Made by a program: the position numbers and the translations under genes
Notes under the pieces: model-generated
What the model saw: the letters and a program-made list of their open reading frames with translations, nothing else
Database searches by the model: none
What the model was told of the DNA's origin: nothing
In this document: positions 8,901-17,792 of the stretch, in pieces
Position numbering within the stretch: position 1 is the stretch's first letter
Layout of the letters: each line of letters opens with the position of its first letter
NCBI RefSeq assembly: GCF_000155595.1
Contig: NZ_DS989904.1
Span: 2,318,925 to 2,382,924, forward strand
Direction: 5' to 3'
DNA length: 64,000 bases
Source: Synechococcus sp. PCC 7335
GTDB lineage: Bacteria; Cyanobacteriota; Cyanobacteriia; Phormidesmidales; Phormidesmidaceae

Positions 8901-10088
8901 TTATTTACGAGACGATGACTTGAGAGCTAGCACCGCATTCTGTCCCCCAAATCCAAAGCTGAAGCACAATAGATTTCTGAGCGCTGTTGGACGTCCGCTA
9001 TAGACAAAGTCAAGATCGAATGCTGCTTGCCTAAGTCCTACACAAGGGGGTATTTCTTGTCGCCATAAGCTAATGAGTCCTAGCACCGCAGTTACTGCTC
9101 CAGACGCACCGAGAGTATGTCCTATCGCGCCTTTGCTTGCCATTACTGGTAAAGGACGATTGTTCCTTTTCGCCATCAAATCTTCAATTAGCGCTGCCTC
9201 CATCTGGTCATTTTGCATCGTGCTTGTTCCGTGTGCATGAACGGCATCGATCGCTTCTGGCTTTAGTCCGCTTCGCTCTAGGCAGCGACGCACCGCCAGC
9301 TTTCCCATTGCATAGCTCGGATCGAACGAACTGACATGATGGCTGTCATTGGTAATCCCTATGCCTGATACCTTTCCATAAATTCGCGCGCCTCGCGCTA
9401 CCGCTATGTTCTCTGATTCCAACACCATCAACGCTCCGCCTTCTCCTAGCACGAATCCTTCGCGCTCCACATCGAATGGATAGCAACCTGTTTGTGCTAA
9501 TGCTCCCATCTTCCGAAAGCCCGCTATCGTTAGCGGTGTAATCGGTGCTTCGATTGCCCCAGCGATCATCCGGTGGCATTGTCCACTCCGAATAAGATCT
9601 GCTGCTTGTGCGATCGCCCATGTGCCCGTTGCACAGGCAGCCATTGGTGACAAGAGAGGACCGGTGGCACCGATGATATTAGCAATGCTTAGAGCGGGAC
9701 TATGCGCTAAAGCCGCTAGCCAATCTCCTACTAGCTGCCCTGGAAAAACTCGCTGGTGCGCAGCCATCTGTTCCAATACCTGTAGAGAACTCCGGCTAGA
9801 CCCGACGACTACCCCACAGTCTGCTGCTGATAGTGGCTGTAGTGGGTCACTATCTCTGACTAGCCCAGCATCGTACCAAGCCTGATAGGTCAGGCGTTGG
9901 CCTATGTCTATCAAAGACATAGGCCACTTGCCGCTCATTGCTAATGGGCCCGGTGTCAGCTCGATAAAAGGTTGACGGAGCGCGATCGCACTCTCACCAG
10001 CCATCAATCTTGTCCAATTCTCCGACACCGAGTTGCCTAGCGCCGTATTCAAGCTGACACCAGTCACTACGACGTCTTGATCAGCCAC
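8901..10088 (-). CDS. Beta-ketoacyl-ACP synthase II-like (FabF family) condensing enzyme
   Basis: A 395-residue thiolase-fold ketosynthase. The Cys-His-His triad is complete: active-site Cys in MAACATGTW, His in HAHGTST and His in GAIGHTLGAS, with the preceding Lys in SKGAIGH. The C terminus has the glycine-rich SFGFGGQN. It would catalyse decarboxylative Claisen condensation of acyl and malonyl-ACP. It is shorter and more divergent than a standard housekeeping FabF (about 410-420 residues), so it may be a specialised synthase working near the PKS rather than general fatty acid elongation. It faces the PKS genes convergently and lies 40 bases downstream of the cyclophilin gene on the same strand, so those two may be co-transcribed. 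Confidence 0.88.
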   Translation of the reverse strand: MADQDVVVTGVSLNTALGNSVSENWTRLMAGESAIALRQPFIELTPGPLAMSGKWPMSLIDIGQRLTYQAWYDAGLVRDSDPLQPLSAADCGVVVGSSRSSLQVLEQMAAHQRVFPGQLVGDWLAALAHSPALSIANIIGATGPLLSPMAACATGTWAIAQAADLIRSGQCHRMIAGAIEAPITPLTIAGFRKMGALAQTGCYPFDVEREGFVLGEGGALMVLESENIAVARGARIYGKVSGIGITNDSHHVSSFDPSYAMGKLAVRRCLERSGLKPEAIDAVHAHGTSTMQNDQMEAALIEDLMAKRNNRPLPVMASKGAIGHTLGASGAVTAVLGLISLWRQEIPPCVGLRQAAFDLDFVYSGRPTALRNLLCFSFGFGGQNAVLALKSSSRK

Positions 10089-10128
10089 TCGCAGTTGATC
10101 CTATCTAATCCGTTCTACCTAATACGCT

Positions 10129-10905
10129 CTACTGTGGTGCTGCATCATCTGGCAATACTAAGTTCTCAGCTCCAGATACAATTCTTACAGAACTGATCTC
10201 ATCACCAGCTTGAATATCATCTACGACATCCATACCGTCTGTAACATAGCCGAATACAGCATAGCTACCGTCTAAAAAAGCAACATCTGCTAGCGTGATG
10301 TAAAACTGAGCCGAAGCTGTGTTTACGCCCGAACGAGCCATCGCGATCGCACCTCGCTTATGGTCTAGCTCAGGAGGTACCTGGATCTGAGCCTCATCAA
10401 ACGTTTTGCCATAGACAATCTCATCAGAACCGTCAGGCATGATTTCCAGCGGAATCGTCCGTTCCTGCCCTGTGGCTGGATCAATATATCCACCTGTCCC
10501 TAGTCGACTAGTCGGCACATTAGGATCGACGCTTTGTGGATCCCCTCCTTGTGCTACGAAGGGCTGAGGCGATTGTACTACCCGATGAAACACAGTCCCG
10601 TTGTATATGCCCTTTTCAGCAAGATCAACAAAATTACCCGCCGTGACCGGAGCCTTCTCACCATCTAGCTCTACCGTTATGGCTCGGCCATCGACTTGAA
10701 TTTCCGCCGTTGCTTTTCCGTTCAGCACGGGTAGCCCTGCTGTCAGTCCAGCCGCTGTCGACTCAGCTGACACAGCTGGCGCTTCTTGGGCAGAAGGCTC
10801 CTGTGCAACGGGGGAGTCTGTGGCTGGCGTTGTGCAACTGATAACCAATAGCGCGATCACGACTAGCAAAGACCATTTGCCGGTGAATCTAAATTTTAAT
10901 TTCAT
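10129..10905 (-). CDS. Cyclophilin-type peptidyl-prolyl cis-trans isomerase, lipoprotein
   Basis: A 258-residue protein. Residues 1-24 form a lipoprotein signal peptide with lipobox VISC, followed by an Ala/Pro/Glu-rich linker. The cyclophilin domain (about 60-255) shows NFVDLAEKGIYNGTVFHRV, FVAQGGDP and the late segment SAQFYITLADVAFLDGSYAVFG. It should catalyse prolyl isomerisation in folding of exported proteins, tethered to a membrane facing the periplasm or thylakoid lumen. Cyanobacteria carry several such lipoprotein cyclophilins. It lies upstream of and close to the ketosynthase gene, possibly as a two-gene unit. Confidence 0.92.
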   Translation of the reverse strand: MKLKFRFTGKWSLLVVIALLVISCTTPATDSPVAQEPSAQEAPAVSAESTAAGLTAGLPVLNGKATAEIQVDGRAITVELDGEKAPVTAGNFVDLAEKGIYNGTVFHRVVQSPQPFVAQGGDPQSVDPNVPTSRLGTGGYIDPATGQERTIPLEIMPDGSDEIVYGKTFDEAQIQVPPELDHKRGAIAMARSGVNTASAQFYITLADVAFLDGSYAVFGYVTDGMDVVDDIQAGDEISSVRIVSGAENLVLPDDAAPQ

Positions 10906-11243
10906 CTCATACAGGCTTCCAAAAAGCCACTTCTGTTCTCTTCGCGCTGATCACCTAGGCCAGCTATTCTCCAGTTCAGCCCATTTTATAGAAATTTATC
11001 TATCAAGTCGTCGAAAGGTCTGCCTTCAAAGTTTGTCTACTAGAATAGAAGGGCGCCAGCTATCCTTTCACAAGCTGACGCCACATTCAAGTCGCCACAA
11101 CGCTTAAACTTCAGATGCTGCTAACTGGTATTGACAAGACGTATTAGTCAGAGCCCAGGAGCAACATAGAGAGCTATCTTGGGTAGCGCCTAAGTAATGG
11201 AAACATACTAGCAAAGCCGAAGATCGAATATCTACTAGGCCCT
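10906..11243. other. Intergenic region with a hairpin
   Basis: There is no convincing gene. A near-perfect inverted repeat, ggcgccagct (11052-11061) and agctgacgcc (11073-11082), has one mismatch. Read on the minus strand it is followed by a pyrimidine-rich stretch, so it may terminate ycf4 transcription about 160 bases past that gene's stop. The rest should hold the promoter of the cyclophilin gene, but no clear -35/-10 pair was seen. Confidence 0.35.
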
Positions 11244-11858
11244 CTACAGACCCTCTAGGGGCACTTGCAAGAAGCGGGCCAGTTCTGCTCCCTGGTTTTC
11301 TAGCTCTGAAAGTGCAATCGGTTGACCGACTCTTGTGATAGGAATATCCCCTTTCCCTTTAATCTTTAAGTAAAGCGCTCGCTTAGGGCTCAACCCCTCT
11401 TGAATATCCGCACGTACAGCCAATATATCTTTCAGCGGATAGTGCAAGTCGATTCGTCGGTTCTTTCCTGGAAAGCCATGCCTAAAGATCTGTGCCTTGC
11501 TCGTCTCTCTATTAAACTCGTTATAGCCACCTCCCACATCCCAGACCAGGATGAGACATAGGTAAGTACATAGCAATAGTGCCGCTATGCCATAAAACCC
11601 CATCGCAATTCCTTGGGGAACGAACACTAGCTGTGCGGGTAAGTCGGAGAACGGCAGCAAATTAGTGTGTAGATAGCTAGAGAGGCCTGCTAAAAAGAAG
11701 CCACAGCCACCAATAGCCGTAACAGCAGCCCAAAAGTAGTTACTTGGCCGCCTCGCTCCTAGAATCTCCTTGCGCAAAATGGTCTTTTCCGACGAGCGAT
11801 CTTTAGATGAGGCTTTAGTAGAATTCGCAGAATCTGTAGGGCTTTTGGAAACAGTCAT
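11244..11858 (-). CDS. ycf4: Photosystem I assembly protein Ycf4
   Basis: A 204-residue protein from the ATG at 11858; a TTG two codons earlier is also open. After a hydrophilic N-terminal tail it has the Ycf4 pattern: a first helix around GCGFFLAGLSSYL, then NLLPFSDLPAQLVFVPQG, a second helix, WDVGGGYNEFN, and a conserved C-terminal soluble part containing GFPGKNRRIDL, KRALYLKIKG and ITRVGQPI. Ycf4 is a thylakoid protein that scaffolds photosystem I assembly. It is transcribed away from psbD, a common cyanobacterial arrangement, so the roughly 630-base gap holds divergent promoters. Confidence 0.97.
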   Translation of the reverse strand: MTVSKSPTDSANSTKASSKDRSSEKTILRKEILGARRPSNYFWAAVTAIGGCGFFLAGLSSYLHTNLLPFSDLPAQLVFVPQGIAMGFYGIAALLLCTYLCLILVWDVGGGYNEFNRETSKAQIFRHGFPGKNRRIDLHYPLKDILAVRADIQEGLSPKRALYLKIKGKGDIPITRVGQPIALSELENQGAELARFLQVPLEGL

Positions 11859-12487
11859 AATCAAAGGGCCAATCGAACGAGTAATTACACAGCCACAAGC
11901 CGGACTTGTTAAATGATATCGGTTTTATCGGTTTAATTGGGCCTATGCTGATGACTCTGTCTCTAAAATGACGGTGAAAGGAAAAAATATTAAACATTTA
12001 AGAATTTATTCTTTTTTGTTAGTCAGGCCCTCAAGAACAACCGATTTCCATTATGTAATCCGCTGTTCTTGAAGGCTTGAACGGATCAATTAAGATCAAA
12101 TGACAATTGATATAGGGCGGCGATCATACCTACATCAGCCTGCTAGCACCTATTATTTCCGTCTAAAAAATTGTGTAAATGAAACTGAGAACTAACATTG
12201 CGGATTGTAAAAATTTGGATCAGTCCTTATGATAGGTACATGCCAAAATCCTTTGTGGTGGTGAACTCTAGCCACCTAGACATAGATTGACTAGGAGAAT
12301 CCATCTTATGGACATCTGCTAGCTAAGTCTATTGGTATCTGACATGTCTGAGTATGCGACTCGCTATTCGGCGTGCAATTGTCCTAGGTTCTTGGCCTTA
12401 GAGGTTGGCTAATGTAGGTTTATCCTCAAAGCCATTGAACAAAGGACTTAATGCCATATTGAGGGCCATATTGAGAGGATTGATTAA
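11859..12487. promoter_or_regulatory. Divergent ycf4 / psbD promoter and long psbD leader
   Basis: No gene lies here. A possible sigma-70 type promoter for psbDC is TTGTAA (12205-12210), 18 bases, TATGAT (12229-12234), giving a leader of about 250 bases. Farther upstream a 13-bp inverted repeat with one mismatch (12027-12039 and 12064-12076, 24-base loop) could be a hairpin or operator. Just before psbD, gccatattgag occurs twice (12453-12463 and 12465-12475), and the second copy merges into the Shine-Dalgarno GAGAGGA (12473-12479), eight bases before the ATG. Promoter assignment is by eye only. Confidence 0.4.
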
Positions 12488-13546
12488 ATGACCATAGCAA
12501 TGGGCCAAGCGCCCGCCGCGCGAGGACGGTTCGACGTTCTCGACGACTGGCTAAAGCGCGACCGATTCGTTTTTGTAGGCTGGTCCGGTTTGCTTCTGTT
12601 CCCCTGCGCCTTTTTGGCTATCGGTGGATGGATGACCGGCACTACCTTCGTCACGTCGTGGTACACCCACGGCTTGGCTAGTTCATACCTAGAAGGCTGC
12701 AACTTCCTAACGGTTGCAGTCTCTACCCCTGCTGATAGTATGGGCCATTCGCTCTTGCTACTGTGGGGCCCCGAAGCCCAAGGAGACTTCGTTCGCTGGT
12801 GCCAGATTGGTGGCCTATGGGCGTTCGTTGCCCTACACGGTGCCTTCGGTTTGATTGGCTTCATGCTGCGCCAGTTCGAGATTTCTCGTCTAGTCGGCAT
12901 TCGGCCATACAACGCGATTGCCTTTAGTGGACCGATTGCGGTGTTCGTCTCTGTGTTCTTGATGTACCCGTTGGGACAGTCATCGTGGTTCTTTGCGCCG
13001 AGCTTCGGGGTAGCGGCCATCTTCCGCTTCCTATTGTTCTTGCAGGGCTTCCACAACTGGACGCTGAACCCGTTCCATATGATGGGCGTAGCCGGCATCC
13101 TAGGTGGTGCGCTACTGTGTGCAATCCACGGAGCGACCGTAGAGAACACGTTGTTCCAAGACGATGAGAACGCGAACACGTTCAGAGCGTTTGAGCCGAC
13201 TCAGTCAGAAGAGACCTATTCGATGGTAACTGCGAACCGGTTTTGGTCGCAGATCTTCGGGATTGCGTTTAGCAACAAGCGCTGGTTGCACTTCTTCATG
13301 TTGTTTGTTCCGGTAACGGGGCTATGGATGAGTTCGATTGGTATTGTAGGATTAGCTTTGAACTTGCGAGCGTATGACTTCGTATCGCAGGAGATTCGGG
13401 CAGCCGAAGACCCTGAGTTTGAAACGTTCTATACGAAGAACATTCTGTTGAATGAAGGTATTCGTGCGTGGTTGAGTCCGCAGGACCAGCCGCATGAGAA
13501 ATTTGTATTCCCTGAAGAGGTACTCCCCCGTGGTAACGCTCTCTAA
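12488..13546 (+). CDS. psbD: Photosystem II D2 reaction-centre protein
   Basis: 352 residues, exactly the usual D2 length, with five transmembrane helices. Hallmarks: [20 protein letters not shown] at the N terminus, [62 protein letters not shown] (His ligands for P680 chlorophyll, QA site and iron), ATVENTLF and the C-terminal [13 protein letters not shown]2 pairs with D1 in the photosystem II core and binds QA. The start is supported by GAGAGGA eight bases upstream and by family length. The sequence looks like an ordinary visible-light D2, not a far-red paralogue. It overlaps psbC by 17 bases. Confidence 0.99.
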   Translation: MTIAMGQAPAARGRFDVLDDWLKRDRFVFVGWSGLLLFPCAFLAIGGWMTGTTFVTSWYTHGLASSYLEGCNFLTVAVSTPADSMGHSLLLLWGPEAQGDFVRWCQIGGLWAFVALHGAFGLIGFMLRQFEISRLVGIRPYNAIAFSGPIAVFVSVFLMYPLGQSSWFFAPSFGVAAIFRFLLFLQGFHNWTLNPFHMMGVAGILGGALLCAIHGATVENTLFQDDENANTFRAFEPTQSEETYSMVTANRFWSQIFGIAFSNKRWLHFFMLFVPVTGLWMSSIGIVGLALNLRAYDFVSQEIRAAEDPEFETFYTKNILLNEGIRAWLSPQDQPHEKFVFPEEVLPRGNAL

Positions 13547-14915
13547 TAACAGCTTCGTCGGCGGTGGCCGCGACCAGCCCTCCACTGGCTATGCTTGGTG
13601 GTCTGGTAACGCCCGCCTAATTGATTTATCCGGTAAACTTTTGGGTGCACATGTTGCCCACGCCGGTCTGATCGTATTGTGGACAGGTGCGATGACTTTG
13701 TTTGAAGTCTCTCACTATATCCCTGAAAAGCCCATGTATGAGCAGGGCTGCATTCTCCTGCCTCACCTCGCCACTTTAGGCTGGGGTGTAGGTCCTGGTG
13801 GTGAAGTTATCAACCTATTTCCCTATTTTGTAGTGGGTGTACTTCACTTGGTCTCTTCTGCTGTTCTCGGTCTAGGTGGTGTGTATCACGCTCTACGCGG
13901 CCCTGAAACGCTTGAAGAATATTCCAGCTTCTTTAGCCAGGACTGGAAAGACAAAAACCAGATGACTAATATCATTGGATATCACCTTATTTTGCTTGGT
14001 TTAGGTGCCTTCCTTCTAGTGATAAAAGCTTGTTTTCTGGGCGGTGTTTATGACACTTGGGCACCAGGTGGCGGCGATGTTCGGGTGATCACAAATCCGA
14101 CGCTCAATCCTGGAGTTATCTTCGGCTATCTCGCCTCGTCTCCTTTTGGTGGCGAAGGTTGGATTGTTGGGGTCAACAACATGGAAGACATCATCGGTGG
14201 TCACATTTGGATTGGCCTCATTTGCATCTTCGGTGGCGTATTTCACATCCTGACAAAGCCTTTTGGCTGGGCACGTCGCGCATTGATCTGGAATGGTGAG
14301 GCATATCTCTCTTACTCCATCGGTGCGGTCTCTTTGATGGCTTTCATCTGCTCCTGCTACGTTTGGTTTAATAACACTGCTTACCCCAGTGAGTTCTATG
14401 GACCTACTAACGCTGAAGCTTCTCAAGCACAGGCCATGACCTTCTTGGTTCGTGACCAGCGCCTAGGTGCTAACATCGGTTCGGCTCAAGGCCCGACTGG
14501 TCTAGGTAAGTACCTCATGCGCTCTCCAACTGGAGAGATCATCTTTGGTGGTGAGACCATGCGCTTCTGGGACTTTGACGGTCCTTGGCTTGCTCCCTTG
14601 CGGGGTACTAATGGGCTTGATCTTGACAAGCTCAAGAACGATATTCAACCATGGCAGGTACGTCGTGCGGCTGAGTACATGACTCACGCGCCCAACGCTT
14701 CTATCAACTCTGTAGGCGGTATTATCACTGAGGTTAACTCTGTTAACTTTGTGAACCCCCGTCAGTGGTTGGCTTCTTTCCACTTTGTGATGGCCTTCTT
14801 CTTCTTAGTTGGTCACCTATGGCATGCAGGTCGTGCTAGAGCTGCCGAGGGTGGCTTTGAGCGTGGCTTGAACCGTGAGGCAGAGCCAGTACTATCAATG
14901 CCTGATCTTGACTAG
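13530..14915 (+). CDS. psbC: Photosystem II CP43 core antenna protein
   Basis: 461 residues when started at the GTG at 13530, which gives [19 protein letters not shown] as in other cyanobacterial CP43. The frame is open 12 codons further upstream, but the GTG has a Shine-Dalgarno (GAAGAGG, 13514-13520) nine bases before it, lying inside psbD. Six transmembrane helices with chlorophyll-binding histidines are visible. The large lumenal loop includes the oxygen-evolving-complex region [20 protein letters not shown], with the conserved Arg and a Glu ligand in GGE. CP43 delivers excitation to the reaction centre and supplies manganese-cluster ligands. The 17-base overlap with psbD implies coupled translation. 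Confidence 0.99.
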   Translation: MVTLSNNSFVGGGRDQPSTGYAWWSGNARLIDLSGKLLGAHVAHAGLIVLWTGAMTLFEVSHYIPEKPMYEQGCILLPHLATLGWGVGPGGEVINLFPYFVVGVLHLVSSAVLGLGGVYHALRGPETLEEYSSFFSQDWKDKNQMTNIIGYHLILLGLGAFLLVIKACFLGGVYDTWAPGGGDVRVITNPTLNPGVIFGYLASSPFGGEGWIVGVNNMEDIIGGHIWIGLICIFGGVFHILTKPFGWARRALIWNGEAYLSYSIGAVSLMAFICSCYVWFNNTAYPSEFYGPTNAEASQAQAMTFLVRDQRLGANIGSAQGPTGLGKYLMRSPTGEIIFGGETMRFWDFDGPWLAPLRGTNGLDLDKLKNDIQPWQVRRAAEYMTHAPNASINSVGGIITEVNSVNFVNPRQWLASFHFVMAFFFLVGHLWHAGRARAAEGGFERGLNREAEPVLSMPDLD

Positions 14916-14983
14916 TGATGTCTTTTGCTTTTGCAATAGCTCCTGGTTAGTAGACTAGTTGATAGCCTACTAACAGTTAATGA

Positions 14984-15013
14984 AGCGCCTACTGTCATTC
15001 GACGGTGGGCGCT
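14984..15013 (+). terminator. Strong hairpin after psbC
   Basis: The arms at 14984-14996 and 15001-15013 pair over 13 bp (two of them G-U) around the four-base loop ATTC, 69 bases after the psbC stop. No T run follows, so it may be an mRNA 3'-end stabiliser rather than an intrinsic terminator. The rest of the 300-base gap to the next gene shows nothing recognisable. Confidence 0.6.
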
Positions 15014-15224
15014 CTGTCGTCAGGTTATTAATCGGGGGCGTTCGAAGCGTTTCCCAAAAGCTAGATTGATATCCCTGATCAAAGTTGGGTACATAGTTCA
15101 TGGCTATACCAAATAGGGACTTTCCTTTACATAGAGTACATATAGAGATAAATGCCTCGCAATTTCAACCAATGCAGCTAGTAATATTGTTATACGACCA
15201 GCTACGCCGCCAACATGGTCTGTG

Positions 15225-15524
15225 ATGATCAATACGCCTTACTATCTACTTCGCTCTAAATCTACTGGTCAGTATCTTGTAGCTCGACCTCCAACCGAAG
15301 GGACTCATCCTGAGCAATCTGCTGCTCCCTTCTTGCTGATGTTTATCGCCGACTTCGATGCACTCAGCTACATAAACGCCCACGCTGGCGAATATGCCTC
15401 TCAATTTTCCGTAGAGTACTGTGATCGCACCAAAATTAAATCTATATGTGATCGCTGGAGCTACAAGGGCGTCGGTGTAGTCAACGATCCACTGATCCCG
15501 CGTATCGAGTTTATGAGTCTCTAA
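15225..15524 (+). CDS. Conserved-looking hypothetical protein, about 99 residues
   Basis: A small soluble protein starting at the ATG at 15225 (a GTG one codon earlier is also possible). No transmembrane segment or signal peptide. It has a mixed alpha/beta look with PYYLLRSKSTGQYLVARP, then FLLMFIADFDALSYINAHA, and ends in a stretch rich in charged and aromatic residues (two Cys, YCDRTKIKSICDRW). I do not recognise the family. Codon use is like its neighbours and the composition is protein-like, so it is probably real. It lies about 310 bases after psbC on the same strand, beyond the hairpin, and is probably a separate transcription unit. Confidence 0.6.
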   Translation: MINTPYYLLRSKSTGQYLVARPPTEGTHPEQSAAPFLLMFIADFDALSYINAHAGEYASQFSVEYCDRTKIKSICDRWSYKGVGVVNDPLIPRIEFMSL

Positions 15525-15806
15525 CTAAACGTAGGTGGACCACACCCATGCCTATAGTTCGACTGCTGGCGCTAATGGTCATTTGACCGGTGCGAAACTG
15601 TCCATTTAGTTTGCAGTTGCTATTGTTTGTGTCTGTTCTAGTTTGTTTTTGATAACTGGTATCACCTTACAATGACTTTAGGAATTAAAACACTGGAGGT
15701 ACTGAAACCCTATGCGTATCATTGGTCGTCAAATAAAGATTCTACATGGCTTCTAGTCATTCTTTACCTAGAGCATTTGAAGCGCGATAAGAAAGCAAGC
15801 TAGCGT

Positions 15807-16886
15807 CTAATCAGTGGTAATTGAGGGCTTCTGTGTTGTAGTAATTCTCCTACCAACAGGTATTTTTCGCTTCCAATTGTTCATGACATCTTTGACTACA
15901 AGCTCCTGTAGCCATACTTGGGCAACGACCGTTAGAGGCAAGGCTAGGAATAACCCTATAAAGCCAAAGAGAACTCCGCAGACTAGCTGGGAGGTCAGGG
16001 CGATCGCAGGCAGCAAAGAAACCTGACGCTTCATCACCATCGGGGTTAAAAGGTTACTCTCAATCTGCTGAATCAGTATGTAAAGGCCTACAACAGCCGC
16101 TCCCTTCCACGGCGCTTCTAGCAAACCGAGCACAGCGGGTGGAACTACACTAAGGACCGGCCCTATGTTGGGAATGAATGTGAGCAACCCCGCTAGAAAA
16201 GCATTGCCAATTGGTAAGGGTACACCGAGAATAGCCAAGCCAGAAAAGCTTAGAACAGTAATCACCACTATGTTGAACAGTATGCCTGCTCCCCACCCCA
16301 CCAGAGATCGCTCACAATGGTCTAGTATCTCGATGACTCTGTAGCGATAGAATTGGGGAAATATTGAGACAAATACATTACGGTAAGCCTTTGGATTCAC
16401 CAGTAACATGATGGTGATTACTAATACCAACAATGCATTGAACAGAATAGCTAATGTCCCTCTAAAGAAAAGGAAAGCGTTGTTGAAAACGCTTCTAGCA
16501 ATCATAGGGATGTCTTGAATAAAAGTATCAAGCCTTTGAAGTTGTTCGGAGAGTTCAACCGGAATACGATCGTCAATTCTATTTATCCAGAGACTTACTT
16601 GAGCCACTTCGAGAGGGGCTTGATCTAACCATTGATTAACTTGATCAACAAAAGGAGGGGCGACTACGGCGAAAATAGCAGTTAGAACGAAAGCTAAAGC
16701 AACTAGGGTTAATACGATTGCAAAGTTTCTTTTCAGCCGCTTGCCAACAAGCGATCTAACAACCCTATTGAGCACCGTTGCTAGCGTAATAGCTGTAAAT
16801 GCTAACAGTACAACAAAGCGAATTGACCATAGCAAATAAAGGCCCAGAAGCAGGGCGACAAGTCCAACTAAACTGCCGAATTTCAC
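15807..16886 (-). CDS. AI-2E family transporter (UPF0118 permease)
   Basis: A 359-residue integral membrane protein with about eight hydrophobic helices. An N-terminal pair spans roughly 5-45, a soluble stretch with VDQVNQWLDQAPLEVAQVS lies in the middle, and the C-terminal half has IGNAFLAGLLTFIPNIGPVLSV and IQQIESNLLTPMVMKRQVSLLPA, the family signature. Members range from autoinducer-2 exporters to sodium/proton antiporters, so the substrate cannot be given. The C terminus is basic. It stands alone, about 530 bases from the next minus-strand gene. Confidence 0.92.
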   Translation of the reverse strand: MKFGSLVGLVALLLGLYLLWSIRFVVLLAFTAITLATVLNRVVRSLVGKRLKRNFAIVLTLVALAFVLTAIFAVVAPPFVDQVNQWLDQAPLEVAQVSLWINRIDDRIPVELSEQLQRLDTFIQDIPMIARSVFNNAFLFFRGTLAILFNALLVLVITIMLLVNPKAYRNVFVSIFPQFYRYRVIEILDHCERSLVGWGAGILFNIVVITVLSFSGLAILGVPLPIGNAFLAGLLTFIPNIGPVLSVVPPAVLGLLEAPWKGAAVVGLYILIQQIESNLLTPMVMKRQVSLLPAIALTSQLVCGVLFGFIGLFLALPLTVVAQVWLQELVVKDVMNNWKRKIPVGRRITTTQKPSITTD

Positions 16887-17416
16887 CAGTGAATACCTAA
16901 ATTTGTATGGTTAGAATGTAGATATATAAGATAGGGACTACACTGAGCAGCTACAGCAATCACGAGTTTGCTTCACCCCTTCTCAAACAGCGAGTTCCTC
17001 GCTCAAACAAGCCAGAATTACCAGCTAGCGCAGAAAAGCGTAGTCTTCCCTTTTAGTATGCCCTAGTCTGTTACCTACTTTGCTCTCGAACCAAACAACG
17101 TACCAGTCAAGAGCTTAAGGGAGGTATAGTAAATCCTATTGCCTCTGGTGAGGCCAGTCATGTCAATTCATGACAATTGATCTCTGTGCAGCTTTCCTAT
17201 GGACACAAGCGAATCTGACTAGCAAAGTGCGAACTCATTCTAAGTGAGGATTTATTCTTACTTTGGTTTACGCACTTTATCTATGCATCTTGCTCAATAT
17301 CAGCGCTATTCAATAGCCTAAGAGACAAAGATGGATAGCAAATGCCAACCACTTGCTATCCAACTAGTTCTACCTAGTTCTACTAAATAGGTTAAATAGG
17401 TGCAATCACTAAACTC
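16887..17416. repeat. Intergenic region with adjacent tandem duplications and a long inverted repeat
   Basis: No gene was recognised. ctagttctac occurs twice in tandem (17364-17373, 17374-17383), immediately followed by two copies of taaataggt (17384-17392, 17393-17401). An inverted repeat, aaagtgcg (17224-17231) and cgcacttt (17271-17278), encloses 39 bases. The upstream part should hold the promoter of the AI-2E gene. Confidence 0.6.
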
Positions 17417-17599
17417 TTAGCGAGCCTCAGTCCCTTGATTAGGGCTACCGGCAACAGTGCCGTCATTACCAGGAGCTTCTGGCTCTGCGCCATCGCGAGT
17501 CTCTGTATTGGAGCCTTGACCTGTGGTACGGGTCTTACCTTCTAAGGGTGTTTGCTTATCGCTAGTGTCGAGATCTTTACCTTTATCTGAAGTAGACAT
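17417..17599 (-). CDS. Small hydrophilic, probably disordered protein (60 residues)
   Basis: Composition is almost wholly Gly, Thr, Asp, Glu, Lys, Gln, Ser and Pro. There is no Cys or Trp and no hydrophobic stretch long enough to form a core. No known domain. Such short disordered proteins in bacteria are often stress-induced, but nothing here proves that. The start ATG at 17599 follows a purine-rich stretch on the minus strand (roughly 17604-17610). It lies downstream of the topoisomerase IB gene on the same strand, 193 bases away. Confidence 0.5.
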   Translation of the reverse strand: MSTSDKGKDLDTSDKQTPLEGKTRTTGQGSNTETRDGAEPEAPGNDGTVAGSPNQGTEAR

Positions 17600-17792
17600 G
17601 AATGTATCCTCTATAATCTATTGGACAAGCTGCTTCTACAATTTCGAGTAAGCGTTCTTGAGCTACTAAGATGAATCGCCCATTGAAGTTGCAGGCATCT
17701 ATAGCATTAATCCTAAAATTTCATAGCTGATCGTTCATCCATCAACAGTTGCAGTCAGAATCATAATTAAGCATGACAAAAGATAGATTCTT

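Noticed and set aside
10820..11107. 95-residue plus-strand frame across the cyclophilin start
   Set aside because: It overlaps the signal-peptide region of the cyclophilin gene on the other strand and has no motif.
12484..13179. 231-residue frame on the minus strand of psbD
   Set aside because: It is the mirror of a highly constrained coding region with strong codon bias; composition is not protein-like and psbD is certain.
12488..13546. Far-red D2 paralogue (psbD3-type)
   Set aside because: The sequence follows ordinary D2 throughout and lies in a standard psbDC operon with no other far-red cluster genes.
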